A stretch of 64,000 bases of DNA from the NCBI RefSeq assembly GCF_036322585.1, contig NZ_AP024600.1, positions 2,728,001-2,792,000 of the forward strand. The letters run 5' to 3'. The notes beneath the pieces were generated by a model that was not told where the DNA came from, did not search any database, and was given only the letters and a program-made list of their open reading frames with translations. The stretch comes from Luteolibacter sp. LG18. Lineage in GTDB: Bacteria; Verrucomicrobiota; Verrucomicrobiia; Verrucomicrobiales; Akkermansiaceae. The translations under genes and the position numbers were made by a program. Positions within the stretch are counted from its first letter, which is position 1; each line of letters opens with the position of its first letter. Shown piece by piece: positions 43,267 to 52,218 of this stretch.

Positions 43267-46200
43267 ATGAAGACGTTCATAAAAACCCACCTACATGTTG
43301 TCATGCTGCTTCTGATCATGGTCATTTCGCACCCCGGTGCGAGTGGCCAAACTGCTTCAGCGATGCGGCGGCCGATTTCCCCCCAGCAGCCGATGTGGCT
43401 CGTTCACATCGATACATGGAACTATCCCGATCCTCAGAAGATCATCGCTCTCATCCCGCAGGACATCCGTCCGTATGTGGTGATGAATATTTCTATCTCG
43501 ATCAGCCATAATACCACGACAGGCCAGTTCCAGGTTGCTGAATATGGATATGAGGTGGCGAAGTCCTGGATGAGGGCTTGTGCGGAAAATGGGATGTGGA
43601 CGATGATCCAGCAATCCAGTGGTGGCCTTCATCAGTTCCCCGAGAGCGATCTCACCATCTACGAGGAGTTTTTTCGGGATTATCCCAATTTTCTCGGGTT
43701 CAACTACGCTGAGCACTTCTGGGGCTTCGATGATCCGAATGATCCAGCTTCAGCGCCTTGGACTGCACGGATGACGCATTTGGCGAATCTTTTAAATCTC
43801 ACTGCTAAATACGGCGGCTATCTCGTGATGAGTTGGTGCGGGAACCAGTATTCTCCGAATATCAATCCGATTGGGATGTTGAAGCGTAGTTCCGCGTTTG
43901 CTCAAGCTTGCCGGGATCATACGGAAAATTTCATTCTTTGCGAGAAGTATACTACTGTGGCCTACCAATTCGACAAGGAGAGCACCTGTCTGGGTGCCTA
44001 CCTGTCGGGTTATAGTGGGCAGTATGGTGTCCGTTACGACAATAGCGGCTGGACGGATTACCAGGGCAACAACACCAATTTGACTGAGGATCAGAAATTC
44101 ACTCTCGCTTCGGGTGGCGCTCCTCATCTTGAGCACATGATGCTAACCGGCGAGACGGTGATCGATGGTCCCGAGATCATCTGGATGAATTGTTTCAAGG
44201 AACTCAGTAGCACATCGATCGACAACGGCTACACCGCGCGGCGGTGGGGGACTTTTGCGTGCTTCGACAATGTCATGGTGGATATGTTCCGCAAGGTTTT
44301 GGATGGAACCGTTCGCATTCCCTCTCGCCAGGAGGTTATTGACCGCACGAAAGTCGTGGTCGTTAACAACGTGAATTCCGGCGGCAACGATGCCATTTAC
44401 AGCTCGCCGGACACCCTCTTCGAAGGACTTTACCGAATGGAGGGGGATGGCGGCTACCTCGATGGCAACTACCAGAACAATAAAAGCTTCTTCAAGAAAA
44501 CGGGGCGCTACCCCACCATTCCGACAGTCTACCTGCTGGACGATGCGGCGGCCAACTCCTTCCAGGTCAAGATCAACAAATCGACCTACGCGACCCGCTG
44601 GCCGACGATTGCGGCCAAGCAGGCCGAACTCAACAGCTTGTTCCCCTCGGAATACACGGGCGACCTTTACGCAGGACGCCTCGAGAACGGATGGGTAACC
44701 TACAACCCCTACAAGACCAATCAAAGCGCAAGCGGGTCCATTCCCTTCAAATACAACACCTGTGACCACATGGACCTGACCTATTCCAGGTACACGTCCG
44801 GAGTCATCAAGGAATACGCGAACAAGGTGACGTTCTACCTCACCAACTACCAGAACGAGATCGATACCAGTTTGAAGACGGACACGATCAAGATCTACGG
44901 GGCCACATCGGAGCCGACCTGGTCCTATACGGACCGGGCTAGCCACCAGGCCAGTGTGGTGACCAAGAGTTGGACTGGGGGCATACTGACGCTGACCGTT
45001 CAGCATAATGGCGCGCTCGATTTAACGGTCAATTGTTCTGGAGCCGGGACGGGCCGTTTGACTGCTTATACCCCAGCCGTGCTCACCCCGCCTGCCGCGC
45101 CTCTGGCCTATCCGGGCATCCGTCAGTATGAGGCGGAATGCTTCGACTACAAGAACATCACCGGGATTACGACCAGTGCGTACGCGGGTAGCATCCGCAA
45201 CTACACGGGGCAGGGATACCTGCAATTCGGCAACGGCTCCACCGCCGCTGTGCGCGATGCCGTGACCGCTCCGAAGGCTGGCACTTACCGGCTCGAGACC
45301 CGCTATGCGGTGACAACGGGCAATATCGGTTCCGTCGACCTCTACGTGAACGGAACCAAGGTGGCGACGCCCCTATTCAACCAGACCGCGACGTTGAGCG
45401 ATTGGGCTGTCCACAAGCAAGCCATCACGCTGAATGCCGGCTCCAATACCATCGAGTTTCGAGCCAATGCCACCGGAGGAGGATCGTTGTACTTCGATAG
45501 CATCGCTATTGTCCCGACGGCGTATGACGGTGGTGTGGTCATCCAGGAGAACAAGACGGGATTCGTTGGAGTGGATGGCACGGTTGACAGCGACAACGCC
45601 GGTTTCACAGGCGATGGGTTTGCCAATACGATCGATGCGGCAGGGGCCGGGATCGACTGGAGCGTTTGCCTTGATGGATCGCCGGTAAAGGCGTTCCGGT
45701 TCCGCTATGCGAGCCTGTCGGATACGACCGCCGACCTGTCTGTGAATGGAAGCAACGTTGCTTCATCCATTCAATTTCCGGCCACTGGATCACTTTCGAG
45801 CTGGGATTATGTCACAGTCCATGTCGCAGCAGGGGAGGGGATCTCCAATGTGCGGCTTCAGGCGACCACCAGCACGGGACTGCCGAACATCGATTACGTG
45901 GAGGTGATCGGAGGCGGAACGACCCCGATTCAGAGTATTGAACCGTCCGCCGATGCATACGTGAGAGCGGGAGGCGACGCCGGCAGCAATTTCGGCACGA
46001 GTGCCGAGCTGGTGGTGAAGAATGCTGGCTCGGCTGGCTCCAATTTGAATCGCAACACGTTTTTGAAATTCGACGTACGCGCGCTTGCGAACGCGCAAAG
46101 CGTCAAACTGAAATTGACGCCCACCAAGGTCGATGGGCCCGCCACGCTGGCTTATGAGTTGGTCAAGGACGACAGTTGGACGGAATCGGGGGTGACCTGG

Positions 46201-48387
46201 AACAATCAACCCAGTGTGTCGGGAACGGTCATCGCGAACGTCAATGGGTATGCAGTTGGCCAACCGATTGTTATCGATGTGACCAGCTTGGTCAGGAACG
46301 AAGCCTTGGTTGACGGCACGCTCTCGATACGGATTTCCGACCCCAATGCGGCTGCAAATTACATCGGATTTGGTTCCCGGGAAACCGCGGGCGCGGGGCT
46401 GAGGCCTGTATTGGAGTATACGCTGGTTCCAGGGGTGCCTGAGCTTGGGAAGCTCGTGCAGTTGCGGTTTGACGAAACAACCGGCACGACGGCCTTCGAT
46501 TCGACTGGGCACGGTTGGAACGGGACGTTGCTCAACGGTTCCAACTGGATTTCGGGAACCGATGCGAAACTCAATGGAGCCGTAGCTCTCAATGGGACCA
46601 ATGGAGGTTTCGTGTCCTTGCCAGCGGGAGTGGTGAATGGGGTAAACGATTTCACCGTGGCGTTTTGGGTGAAATTGAACACGATTTCCACTTGGAGCAG
46701 GGTGTTTGATTTCAGCACCGGGAGCACGCAAAACAGCATGTATTTCACACCGCTGACCTCCGGAGGACGTGTTCGCTTTGGTCTGCGAGTCAATGGGAAC
46801 GCTCAAAATCTGGAGACCCCCGCCGGCTTTCAGTTCCCGACTGGAGCCTGGACCCACGTGGCCGTCACACTGTCGGAAAATACGGCCACGATGTACATTG
46901 ACGGAGTGGCGGTAGCGACCAATGCCGCCATGACCAACCGTCCTGCCGGGCTGGGATCAACCACTGTGAATTCACTCGGGAAATCCGTTTCTTCGGATCC
47001 CTACCTTGATGGCTCGATCGATGAGTTCCAGGTTCATAATATTGCTTTGAGTCCAGCCTTGGTCGCCGCCCTTGCGGCGCCTATTGCCGCTCCAACAAAC
47101 CTCTTTGCCTCTCCATCTGATTCCAAGGTGGTTTTGACGTGGGATGCGGTGGAAGGAGCAATCAGCTACACGATCAAGCGTGCGACGACAAGCGGAGGAC
47201 CGTTTGCTGCATTGGGATCAACCGGAACCGCTTCATTTGTTGATACGTCCGCTGTAAATGGGACCAGCTACTATTACGTGGTGACCGCGAACAATAGTGT
47301 CACCGAGAGCGCCAATTCTATAGAGAGGTTGGCAATTCCAGCTCCGATGCGCGCGTATTTGCGCTTTGACGACGGGAGCGGGATCACGGCGCTGGACGCT
47401 TCTGGAAATGGCTGGCAGGGAACCGTGGTGAACACTCCGATATGGGTGGCTGGCAACGAGGCGAAGATCGGTGGCGCGTTGAAGCTTGCCGCAAGCAGCA
47501 ACCAGCACGTGACGTTGCCGTCCGGGGTGGTCAACGGTCTCACCGATTTCACCGTCGCCTGCTGGGTCAATCTCAACAGCATTTCAACTTGGTCACGCAT
47601 TTTTGATTTCAGCACAGGCTCGACGCAAAACAGTATGTACTTGACCCCACGTACGTCGGGAGGAGTTGTGCGGTTTGGTCTCCGGGTCAACGGAAACGCA
47701 CAAAATATCGAAGGGCCGGCCCCACTGGCGAGTGGCAGGTGGACACATGTAGCGGTTTCCCGTTCGGGAACGACGGCGACGCTTTACGTGGATGGTGTTG
47801 CCGTGGCTTCAACGAATTCGATGAGCTTTACCCCTTCCTCTCTTGGCATCACAACGGTCAATTACATCGGACGATCGGTGTCGGCGGATCCATATTTGGA
47901 TGGGGCCGTGGATGAATTCCGAATTTACGGCAGCGCGCTGAGTGCCCGGGAAATCGGGGCTTTGGCCAATTTGTCTTCTTCCCAACTTGGTGCCGCCGCA
48001 CCGACGTTTGCCCAGTGGTTGTCCGCTTCTTTCCCGGGGCAGTCTGATTCCTCGATCGTGGGGCCGATTGCAGACCCAGACCATGACGGACAAGTGAATC
48101 TCCTGGAGTATTACTTTGGTGGTAATCCTGGGGTAAAGAGCGCCCCTGAGGTCATGAATGGAATGGTGGATGGGAGCGGGAACATTGTCCTTACATACCG
48201 GCGATCCAAGAACTTGAGCGGAGTGACGGCGAGCGTGCAAGCATCCGCAGATTGTGTGACGTGGATCGATACCGGGGTGTCTCCTGAGATTGTCAGTGAT
48301 GGAGGTAGCTACCACGTCCTCCGGGCAACGGTCCCTATGGGAGCGGCAAAGCGGAAGTTCCTGCGGCTCGTGGTGCACAATCCATAG
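43267..48387 (+). CDS. Giant multimodular GH98 enzyme (copy A)
   Basis: A 1706-residue exported enzyme. Signal peptide about 1-31. GH98 catalytic region about 35-600: RRPISPQQPMWLVHIDTWNYPD, then GFNYAEHFWGF (Glu149, candidate catalytic) and VIDGPEIIWMNCF. Then CBM-like IRQYEAECFDYKN (about 618-755), a second beta-sandwich (757-883), a DNRLRE-type module (889-1058), LamG 1 (1062-1275), Fn3-like (1275-1358), LamG 2 (1360-1568) and an end module with ADPDHDGQVNLLEYYFGG and RKFLRLVVHNP. GH98 includes endo-beta-galactosidases and endo-xylanases acting on decorated xylan; the context favours the latter. Paralogue of the gene at 58163. No LacI-type operator was seen directly upstream. Confidence 0.85.
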   Translation: MKTFIKTHLHVVMLLLIMVISHPGASGQTASAMRRPISPQQPMWLVHIDTWNYPDPQKIIALIPQDIRPYVVMNISISISHNTTTGQFQVAEYGYEVAKSWMRACAENGMWTMIQQSSGGLHQFPESDLTIYEEFFRDYPNFLGFNYAEHFWGFDDPNDPASAPWTARMTHLANLLNLTAKYGGYLVMSWCGNQYSPNINPIGMLKRSSAFAQACRDHTENFILCEKYTTVAYQFDKESTCLGAYLSGYSGQYGVRYDNSGWTDYQGNNTNLTEDQKFTLASGGAPHLEHMMLTGETVIDGPEIIWMNCFKELSSTSIDNGYTARRWGTFACFDNVMVDMFRKVLDGTVRIPSRQEVIDRTKVVVVNNVNSGGNDAIYSSPDTLFEGLYRMEGDGGYLDGNYQNNKSFFKKTGRYPTIPTVYLLDDAAANSFQVKINKSTYATRWPTIAAKQAELNSLFPSEYTGDLYAGRLENGWVTYNPYKTNQSASGSIPFKYNTCDHMDLTYSRYTSGVIKEYANKVTFYLTNYQNEIDTSLKTDTIKIYGATSEPTWSYTDRASHQASVVTKSWTGGILTLTVQHNGALDLTVNCSGAGTGRLTAYTPAVLTPPAAPLAYPGIRQYEAECFDYKNITGITTSAYAGSIRNYTGQGYLQFGNGSTAAVRDAVTAPKAGTYRLETRYAVTTGNIGSVDLYVNGTKVATPLFNQTATLSDWAVHKQAITLNAGSNTIEFRANATGGGSLYFDSIAIVPTAYDGGVVIQENKTGFVGVDGTVDSDNAGFTGDGFANTIDAAGAGIDWSVCLDGSPVKAFRFRYASLSDTTADLSVNGSNVASSIQFPATGSLSSWDYVTVHVAAGEGISNVRLQATTSTGLPNIDYVEVIGGGTTPIQSIEPSADAYVRAGGDAGSNFGTSAELVVKNAGSAGSNLNRNTFLKFDVRALANAQSVKLKLTPTKVDGPATLAYELVKDDSWTESGVTWNNQPSVSGTVIANVNGYAVGQPIVIDVTSLVRNEALVDGTLSIRISDPNAAANYIGFGSRETAGAGLRPVLEYTLVPGVPELGKLVQLRFDETTGTTAFDSTGHGWNGTLLNGSNWISGTDAKLNGAVALNGTNGGFVSLPAGVVNGVNDFTVAFWVKLNTISTWSRVFDFSTGSTQNSMYFTPLTSGGRVRFGLRVNGNAQNLETPAGFQFPTGAWTHVAVTLSENTATMYIDGVAVATNAAMTNRPAGLGSTTVNSLGKSVSSDPYLDGSIDEFQVHNIALSPALVAALAAPIAAPTNLFASPSDSKVVLTWDAVEGAISYTIKRATTSGGPFAALGSTGTASFVDTSAVNGTSYYYVVTANNSVTESANSIERLAIPAPMRAYLRFDDGSGITALDASGNGWQGTVVNTPIWVAGNEAKIGGALKLAASSNQHVTLPSGVVNGLTDFTVACWVNLNSISTWSRIFDFSTGSTQNSMYLTPRTSGGVVRFGLRVNGNAQNIEGPAPLASGRWTHVAVSRSGTTATLYVDGVAVASTNSMSFTPSSLGITTVNYIGRSVSADPYLDGAVDEFRIYGSALSAREIGALANLSSSQLGAAAPTFAQWLSASFPGQSDSSIVGPIADPDHDGQVNLLEYYFGGNPGVKSAPEVMNGMVDGSGNIVLTYRRSKNLSGVTASVQASADCVTWIDTGVSPEIVSDGGSYHVLRATVPMGAAKRKFLRLVVHNP

Positions 48388-48425
48388 CCTGGAACCGGAG
48401 CTGGGTTTGGTTCTTCTTTTCGGTT

Positions 48426-48452
48426 GCTTGTGAGCACTGGATGCTCACAAGC
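48426..48452 (+). terminator. Hairpin after GH98 copy A
   Basis: GCTTGTGAGC (48426-48435) pairs perfectly with GCTCACAAGC (48443-48452), 7-nt loop. No T-tract follows on either strand, but the position 38 bp after the stop suits a terminator. Confidence 0.5.
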
Positions 48453-48500
48453 GGCCTGGGGGGAGGTCCATGTGACAGCCATTGACGGTCCTCTGCCCTT

Positions 48501-48800
48501 TCAAGACGCAGCTTGAATCCGCTCAAGGATCGTCGCTGGCTTACAGTTGGCTGGCAACAGAGCGGCCATTTCCCCGGCTTTCGTCCCGGGGGAGGCGAGC
48601 ACGTCCCGTAGGTCGGCATACGATTCATGGCCGCGGTGTATGGCGATTTCCAACAGGGTATGGATCACCGCGCTGCTGGCTCTTGCGACCTTGCCGAAGA
48701 GCCAGTTCTTTTTGGCGATCGACGTGGCGTGAATGGCATTTCCGGTGAGGTTGCTATTCACCTCGACTTGGCCGTAGTGGACGAAGACTTCCGCTTGGGT
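48501..48800 (-). pseudogene. IS66-family transposase remnant (C-terminal part)
   Basis: The minus-strand frame reads FVHYGQVEVNSNLTGNAI then KKNWLF and ends in SYADLRDVLASP, matching the C-terminal end of IS66 TnpC (usual form: GRVEIDNNLTENAIRP...GKKNWLF...YLTDVLAR). The catalytic Glu of the ENAIR block is replaced by Gly, and the rest of the transposase is missing; the DNA upstream (48801-48971) has no recognisable frame. It is thus a dead fragment, wedged between the GH98 gene and the convergent end of the symporter gene. No terminal inverted repeats were found. Confidence 0.7.
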
Positions 48801-48971
48801 CGGAGGGCGAGGATGTAATCGATCTCGTCGAGTAAATTCGCCGGAACTTCAGGCGTGATGAGCCCGAGGCCGATAGCGGGCAGCCGCTGCGGTTGGCGTT
48901 CTTGCTTGGATTCGAGGGGGAAAGCGACAGAGTCAGGCGAAGCCGCTTGCGACAGCCGGTCCCGAATTTCC

Positions 48972-50498
48972 TTATGCAGCAGCGGAAGCTGTTGGAGAAG
49001 CGCTTTTACGGCGTCGGCCCGCCAGCTCGTCCGCCATTTCCAGCGTGGCACGCTTGTTCAGCCTGTAGGCCAGCAGCAGTGCGGTGCAGAGCGCGAACAT
49101 CACGCCAACCGCGAGGGTGGAGGTCACGTGGTAGCCGGTCACGGCGTCCGCGGCCTCTGGGTGCTTCGTGTCGTAGTGGAAGACCCCGGCCATGATCCAC
49201 AGGAACGAGGCTGAGCCGAGCGCGAGGCCCGCCTTCAGGCAGAAGCCGATCGTCGCGAACACCATGCCGGTGAAACGCCGGCCGGTGATCAGCTCCGAGT
49301 AGTCGGCGACGTCCGCATAGATCGCCCAGATCAACGGCACCGTCGGCGCATAGACCAGCGAGCCCAGAACCGTAAGCGCCAGCATGCCGGTGACCTGGTC
49401 CGGCTTGAGCAGGTAGAACGCGAAGGCGTTCACCGCGGAAAGCGCGAACCCGGCCACGGCCACCGCCTTCTTTCCGAAGCGGCGAGCGAAGGAGGCGGAG
49501 GCCAGGATGCCGAGGATCATGGTCAGGGTGCCGATCATGTTCGCGAGGCTGTTGAAGACGTCGGCGATGTTCGAGGCGGCGAGGTTGTCGCGGGTGCCGT
49601 GGACGATGTAGCCCAGCGATTCCAGCAGGCCGCCGGGTTTCGGCGCGCCCTCCGCCAGCGCGGGCGCGGTCAGGCCGAGCCGCGCCAAGAAGTCGAACAT
49701 CGCCGCCTTGTCCGTGAACTGGTGGTAGTAACTGTAGAGCGCGCCGCCGCGGAACGAGAGGATGGCGAAGTGGACCAGCGTCATCAGCGCCATCACCCGC
49801 CACGGGCCGTTCCTGAGCAGGTCCACGAAGTCCTGCTTCGGCGGCGTGTGGGTTTCCGCCACCGGCTGGATGCGCTCGCGGGAGGTGAAAAATGTAACCA
49901 GGAACAGCACCAGGCACACCACCGCCCAGATCGTCATCGTGACCTGCCAGCCGTGCTGGCGGTCATGGCCCTCCGAGAACCGCGCCACCAGTGGCAGGGT
50001 GAAGCCGCCGACGATGAACTGGGCGATGTTCACCGCGATGAAGCGGAACGAGTTCAACTTCGCGCGCTCGTTCAGGTCCGCCGTGATCACGCCTCCGAGC
50101 GCCGAATACGGCATGTTGTTCATCGAGTAGAGCGTCATCAGCAGCATGTTGGTGATGACGGCGTAGGCCACCAGCGGACCGGCCTTCCAGCCGGACGGGG
50201 TGGTGTAGGCCAGCACCATGACCACGGCCCACGGCACGGCGGTCCACAGGATCCACGGCCGGAACTTCCCCCAGCGGGTGTTCGTCCGGTCCGCTAGCAC
50301 GCCCATGATCGGATCGAAGATCGCGTCCCACAGCCGCGGCCACAGCAGCACCGAGGCGGCCGCGCTGGCCGTGAGCCCGAACACGTCCGTGTAGAAGTTG
50401 AGCTGGAACAGGATCATCGTCATGAAGACGAAGTTCGCGGCGGCATCCGCCGCGCTGTAGCCGGCCTTCTCGATGAAGGTGAGTTTCGGGGTGCTCAT
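48972..50498 (-). CDS. GPH-family sugar:cation symporter
   Basis: A 508-residue inner-membrane transporter of the glycoside-pentoside-hexuronide family with about 12 membrane segments. Diagnostic N-terminal sequence: EKAGYSAADAAANFVFMTMILFQLNFYTDVFGL and WDAIFDPIMGVLADRTNTRWGKFRPWIL, the family's conserved D-P-x-x-G and R-x-G-K-x-R-P-W blocks. A long hydrophilic insert occurs in the middle (about 220-310). XynP/XylP-type members import xylosides, so xylo-oligosaccharide uptake is the inferred role. A composite LacI-type operator on the minus strand (50689-50702) precedes it. It is divergent from the LacI gene. Confidence 0.92.
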   Translation of the reverse strand: MSTPKLTFIEKAGYSAADAAANFVFMTMILFQLNFYTDVFGLTASAAASVLLWPRLWDAIFDPIMGVLADRTNTRWGKFRPWILWTAVPWAVVMVLAYTTPSGWKAGPLVAYAVITNMLLMTLYSMNNMPYSALGGVITADLNERAKLNSFRFIAVNIAQFIVGGFTLPLVARFSEGHDRQHGWQVTMTIWAVVCLVLFLVTFFTSRERIQPVAETHTPPKQDFVDLLRNGPWRVMALMTLVHFAILSFRGGALYSYYHQFTDKAAMFDFLARLGLTAPALAEGAPKPGGLLESLGYIVHGTRDNLAASNIADVFNSLANMIGTLTMILGILASASFARRFGKKAVAVAGFALSAVNAFAFYLLKPDQVTGMLALTVLGSLVYAPTVPLIWAIYADVADYSELITGRRFTGMVFATIGFCLKAGLALGSASFLWIMAGVFHYDTKHPEAADAVTGYHVTSTLAVGVMFALCTALLLAYRLNKRATLEMADELAGRRRKSASPTASAAA

Positions 50499-50676
50499 GC
50501 GTGGTTTTTTGAGGGTTTTTCGTGAGATTGGCAGGAGGGGTAGCGCCGCGGAGGGGGCATTGGGTCCAAGTGGAGGACTGGATTTCGGGGCGCGCGGCGA
50601 GCCGGCATTTATCGAGGGTGGAAATCGTCGGAAGGCAGGTCTGCTGCAAAGGTGATTCGGAATTTAGCGCGTCCTA

Positions 50677-50702
50677 GGCAAGCTGGAAATGAAACGGTTA
50701 AT
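50677..50702 (-). promoter_or_regulatory. LacI-type operator for the symporter
   Basis: On the minus strand ATTAACCGTTTCAT (50702-50689), six bases, then CTTGCC. It points toward the symporter, 190 bp away. Confidence 0.65.
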
Positions 50703-50831
50703 CAGGCGAGCCCATATTTGACACTCGTTCGAGCTCAAGGAGGATAAATAGGGGTGGCGAAGTTTACCTCTTTTGGGGATATTTTGGGTCCATTTTGCGA
50801 ATCCCCAAGAGCGGTGAAGCTTGGGAGCTGT

Positions 50832-50857
50832 ATTAATCGTTTGATTTTCGGCTTGTG
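50832..50857 (+). promoter_or_regulatory. LacI-type operator upstream of lacI-family gene
   Basis: ATTAATCGTTTGAT (50832-50845), six bases, then CTTGTG. It suggests autoregulation of the LacI gene. Confidence 0.65.
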
Positions 50858-51102
50858 CCGGGAGGCTGAAAAAGGCAATGGTCTGGAGGTGGCCGATGGC
50901 AACACCACAGCATGCGCGTATGATGGAATGGCGGAGATTCTCTTGGGCCATTGAGAAAAAGAGCGCGGGATGTTGGGGTGGCGCTGACGCCCCCTTCCCG
51001 GAGGGTTAGGCGAAGTCGCCTGTCCCACTGGATCTCCCCAAAGCCGGAACGGTCCACTTTTCAATACGCGTAATCAGCTCACCTTCTCTGTTGATTTTGG
51101 CA

Positions 51103-52146
51103 ATGAGTTCCTTTCGTCGAGTGACCATCAAGGACATCGCGCAGAGCGTGGGGCTCAGTACGGCGGCCGTGTCGCAGGCGTTGCGACCTCATCCGAATTC
51201 GAACATCAAACTACAGGCCGAGACCGTGGAGCGGGTCAAATCCGCTGCAGAAAAGCTGAATTATCAACCGCATTCCGGAGCACGTTCGATCAGGTCGAAT
51301 AGTTTCAATTCGATTGGCTATTTCACCGCGAAAACCGGTCAGTTTACCAATACCCCGCAAGGATACATGGCGGGTGTCCACGACGTGGCTGAAGAACAGG
51401 GATTTCGGATCACAATGATCCGGTTGCCCCGTACTCTTGATGACATCAGCCAGGCGATGCCGAGTGTGTTCACCGAGCGGAACCTCGATGCCCTGGTCAT
51501 CGAGAGCTACAACGAACTCGCCGATCAGATTTACAAGCGCATTCAGGCCAGCAATATGCCGGTCGTCTTTGTCAATGATCGCCACGAGACGAATTCGGTG
51601 TACGTGGACGATGAGTGGGGTGCTATTCAGCTCACCAACTACCTCATATCGAAGGGCTACAAGAGGATCGCCTTCATCCAACGCCAGACTCTCGGCGGGC
51701 CGCCCACGGAGCGGATGCATCATAGCGCTGTTGATCGGGAGGCTGGGTACCGCAAGGCGATGACCGAGGCCGGACGTCGTCCCGTCTACCACACGGTTCA
51801 AACAACCGATGTCGTGGGACTCGATGTGGAGCTCACGAGTGAGGATTGGGCGGTGATCATGCGGCACGATGCCGTCATTGCCTACGACGACGATTTGGCC
51901 AATTTGATTTGTCGGACAGCCTACGACCGCAATGTGCGCGTCCCGGACGCCTTGGCGGTTGCTGGGTTTAACGGCGATTACGCGTCATTGTGTGCGTGGC
52001 AGAGGCTCACCACCATGCGAATTCCCTCGTACGAGATGGGGCGGAAGGCGGCGGAAATGACTTTTGAACTGGTGCGTGGAGGTCCCGACATCAGTCGTCC
52101 GTCGGTTGCGGTCCGCCCCATTTTGGTTCCTGGCCAAACAGCCTGA
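51103..52146 (+). CDS. LacI-family transcriptional regulator
   Basis: A 347-residue repressor/activator. The N-terminal LacI HTH is VTIKDIAQSVGLSTAAVSQALRPHPNSNIKLQAETVERVKSAAEKLNYQPHSGARSIRSN, with a hinge helix before the periplasmic-binding-like effector domain (60-340, IGYFTAKTG..., DALVIES, VFVNDRHETNSVYVDDEWGAIQLTNYLISKGYKRIAFIQ). ATG 51103 is chosen over the upstream TTG at 51091. LacI proteins bind palindromes with a central CG, exactly the type found in a dozen copies around this locus, and this is the only LacI gene in the window. The effector is probably a xylan-derived sugar. Confidence 0.93.
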   Translation: MSSFRRVTIKDIAQSVGLSTAAVSQALRPHPNSNIKLQAETVERVKSAAEKLNYQPHSGARSIRSNSFNSIGYFTAKTGQFTNTPQGYMAGVHDVAEEQGFRITMIRLPRTLDDISQAMPSVFTERNLDALVIESYNELADQIYKRIQASNMPVVFVNDRHETNSVYVDDEWGAIQLTNYLISKGYKRIAFIQRQTLGGPPTERMHHSAVDREAGYRKAMTEAGRRPVYHTVQTTDVVGLDVELTSEDWAVIMRHDAVIAYDDDLANLICRTAYDRNVRVPDALAVAGFNGDYASLCAWQRLTTMRIPSYEMGRKAAEMTFELVRGGPDISRPSVAVRPILVPGQTA

Positions 52147-52196
52147 TGTTCTGACCTAGAACGCTCTCTCCTACACAAGCATTTGCTCTATTTCTA

Positions 52197-52210
52197 ATTA
52201 AACGTATCAT
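52197..52210 (+). promoter_or_regulatory. LacI-type operator overlapping the translation start region
   Basis: ATTAAACGTATCAT ends 8 bp before the ATG of the cytoplasmic GH43. Such a downstream position suits repression by roadblock. Confidence 0.55.
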
Positions 52211-52218
52211 TTATCAGT

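Larger units (their letters stand above)
50499..51102. other. 604-bp divergent regulatory region
   Basis: Between the symporter (minus) and the LacI gene (plus). Holds two composite operators in opposite orientation, each pointing at its gene. A further 258 bp separates the plus-strand one from the LacI start. No gene supported. Confidence 0.7.
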
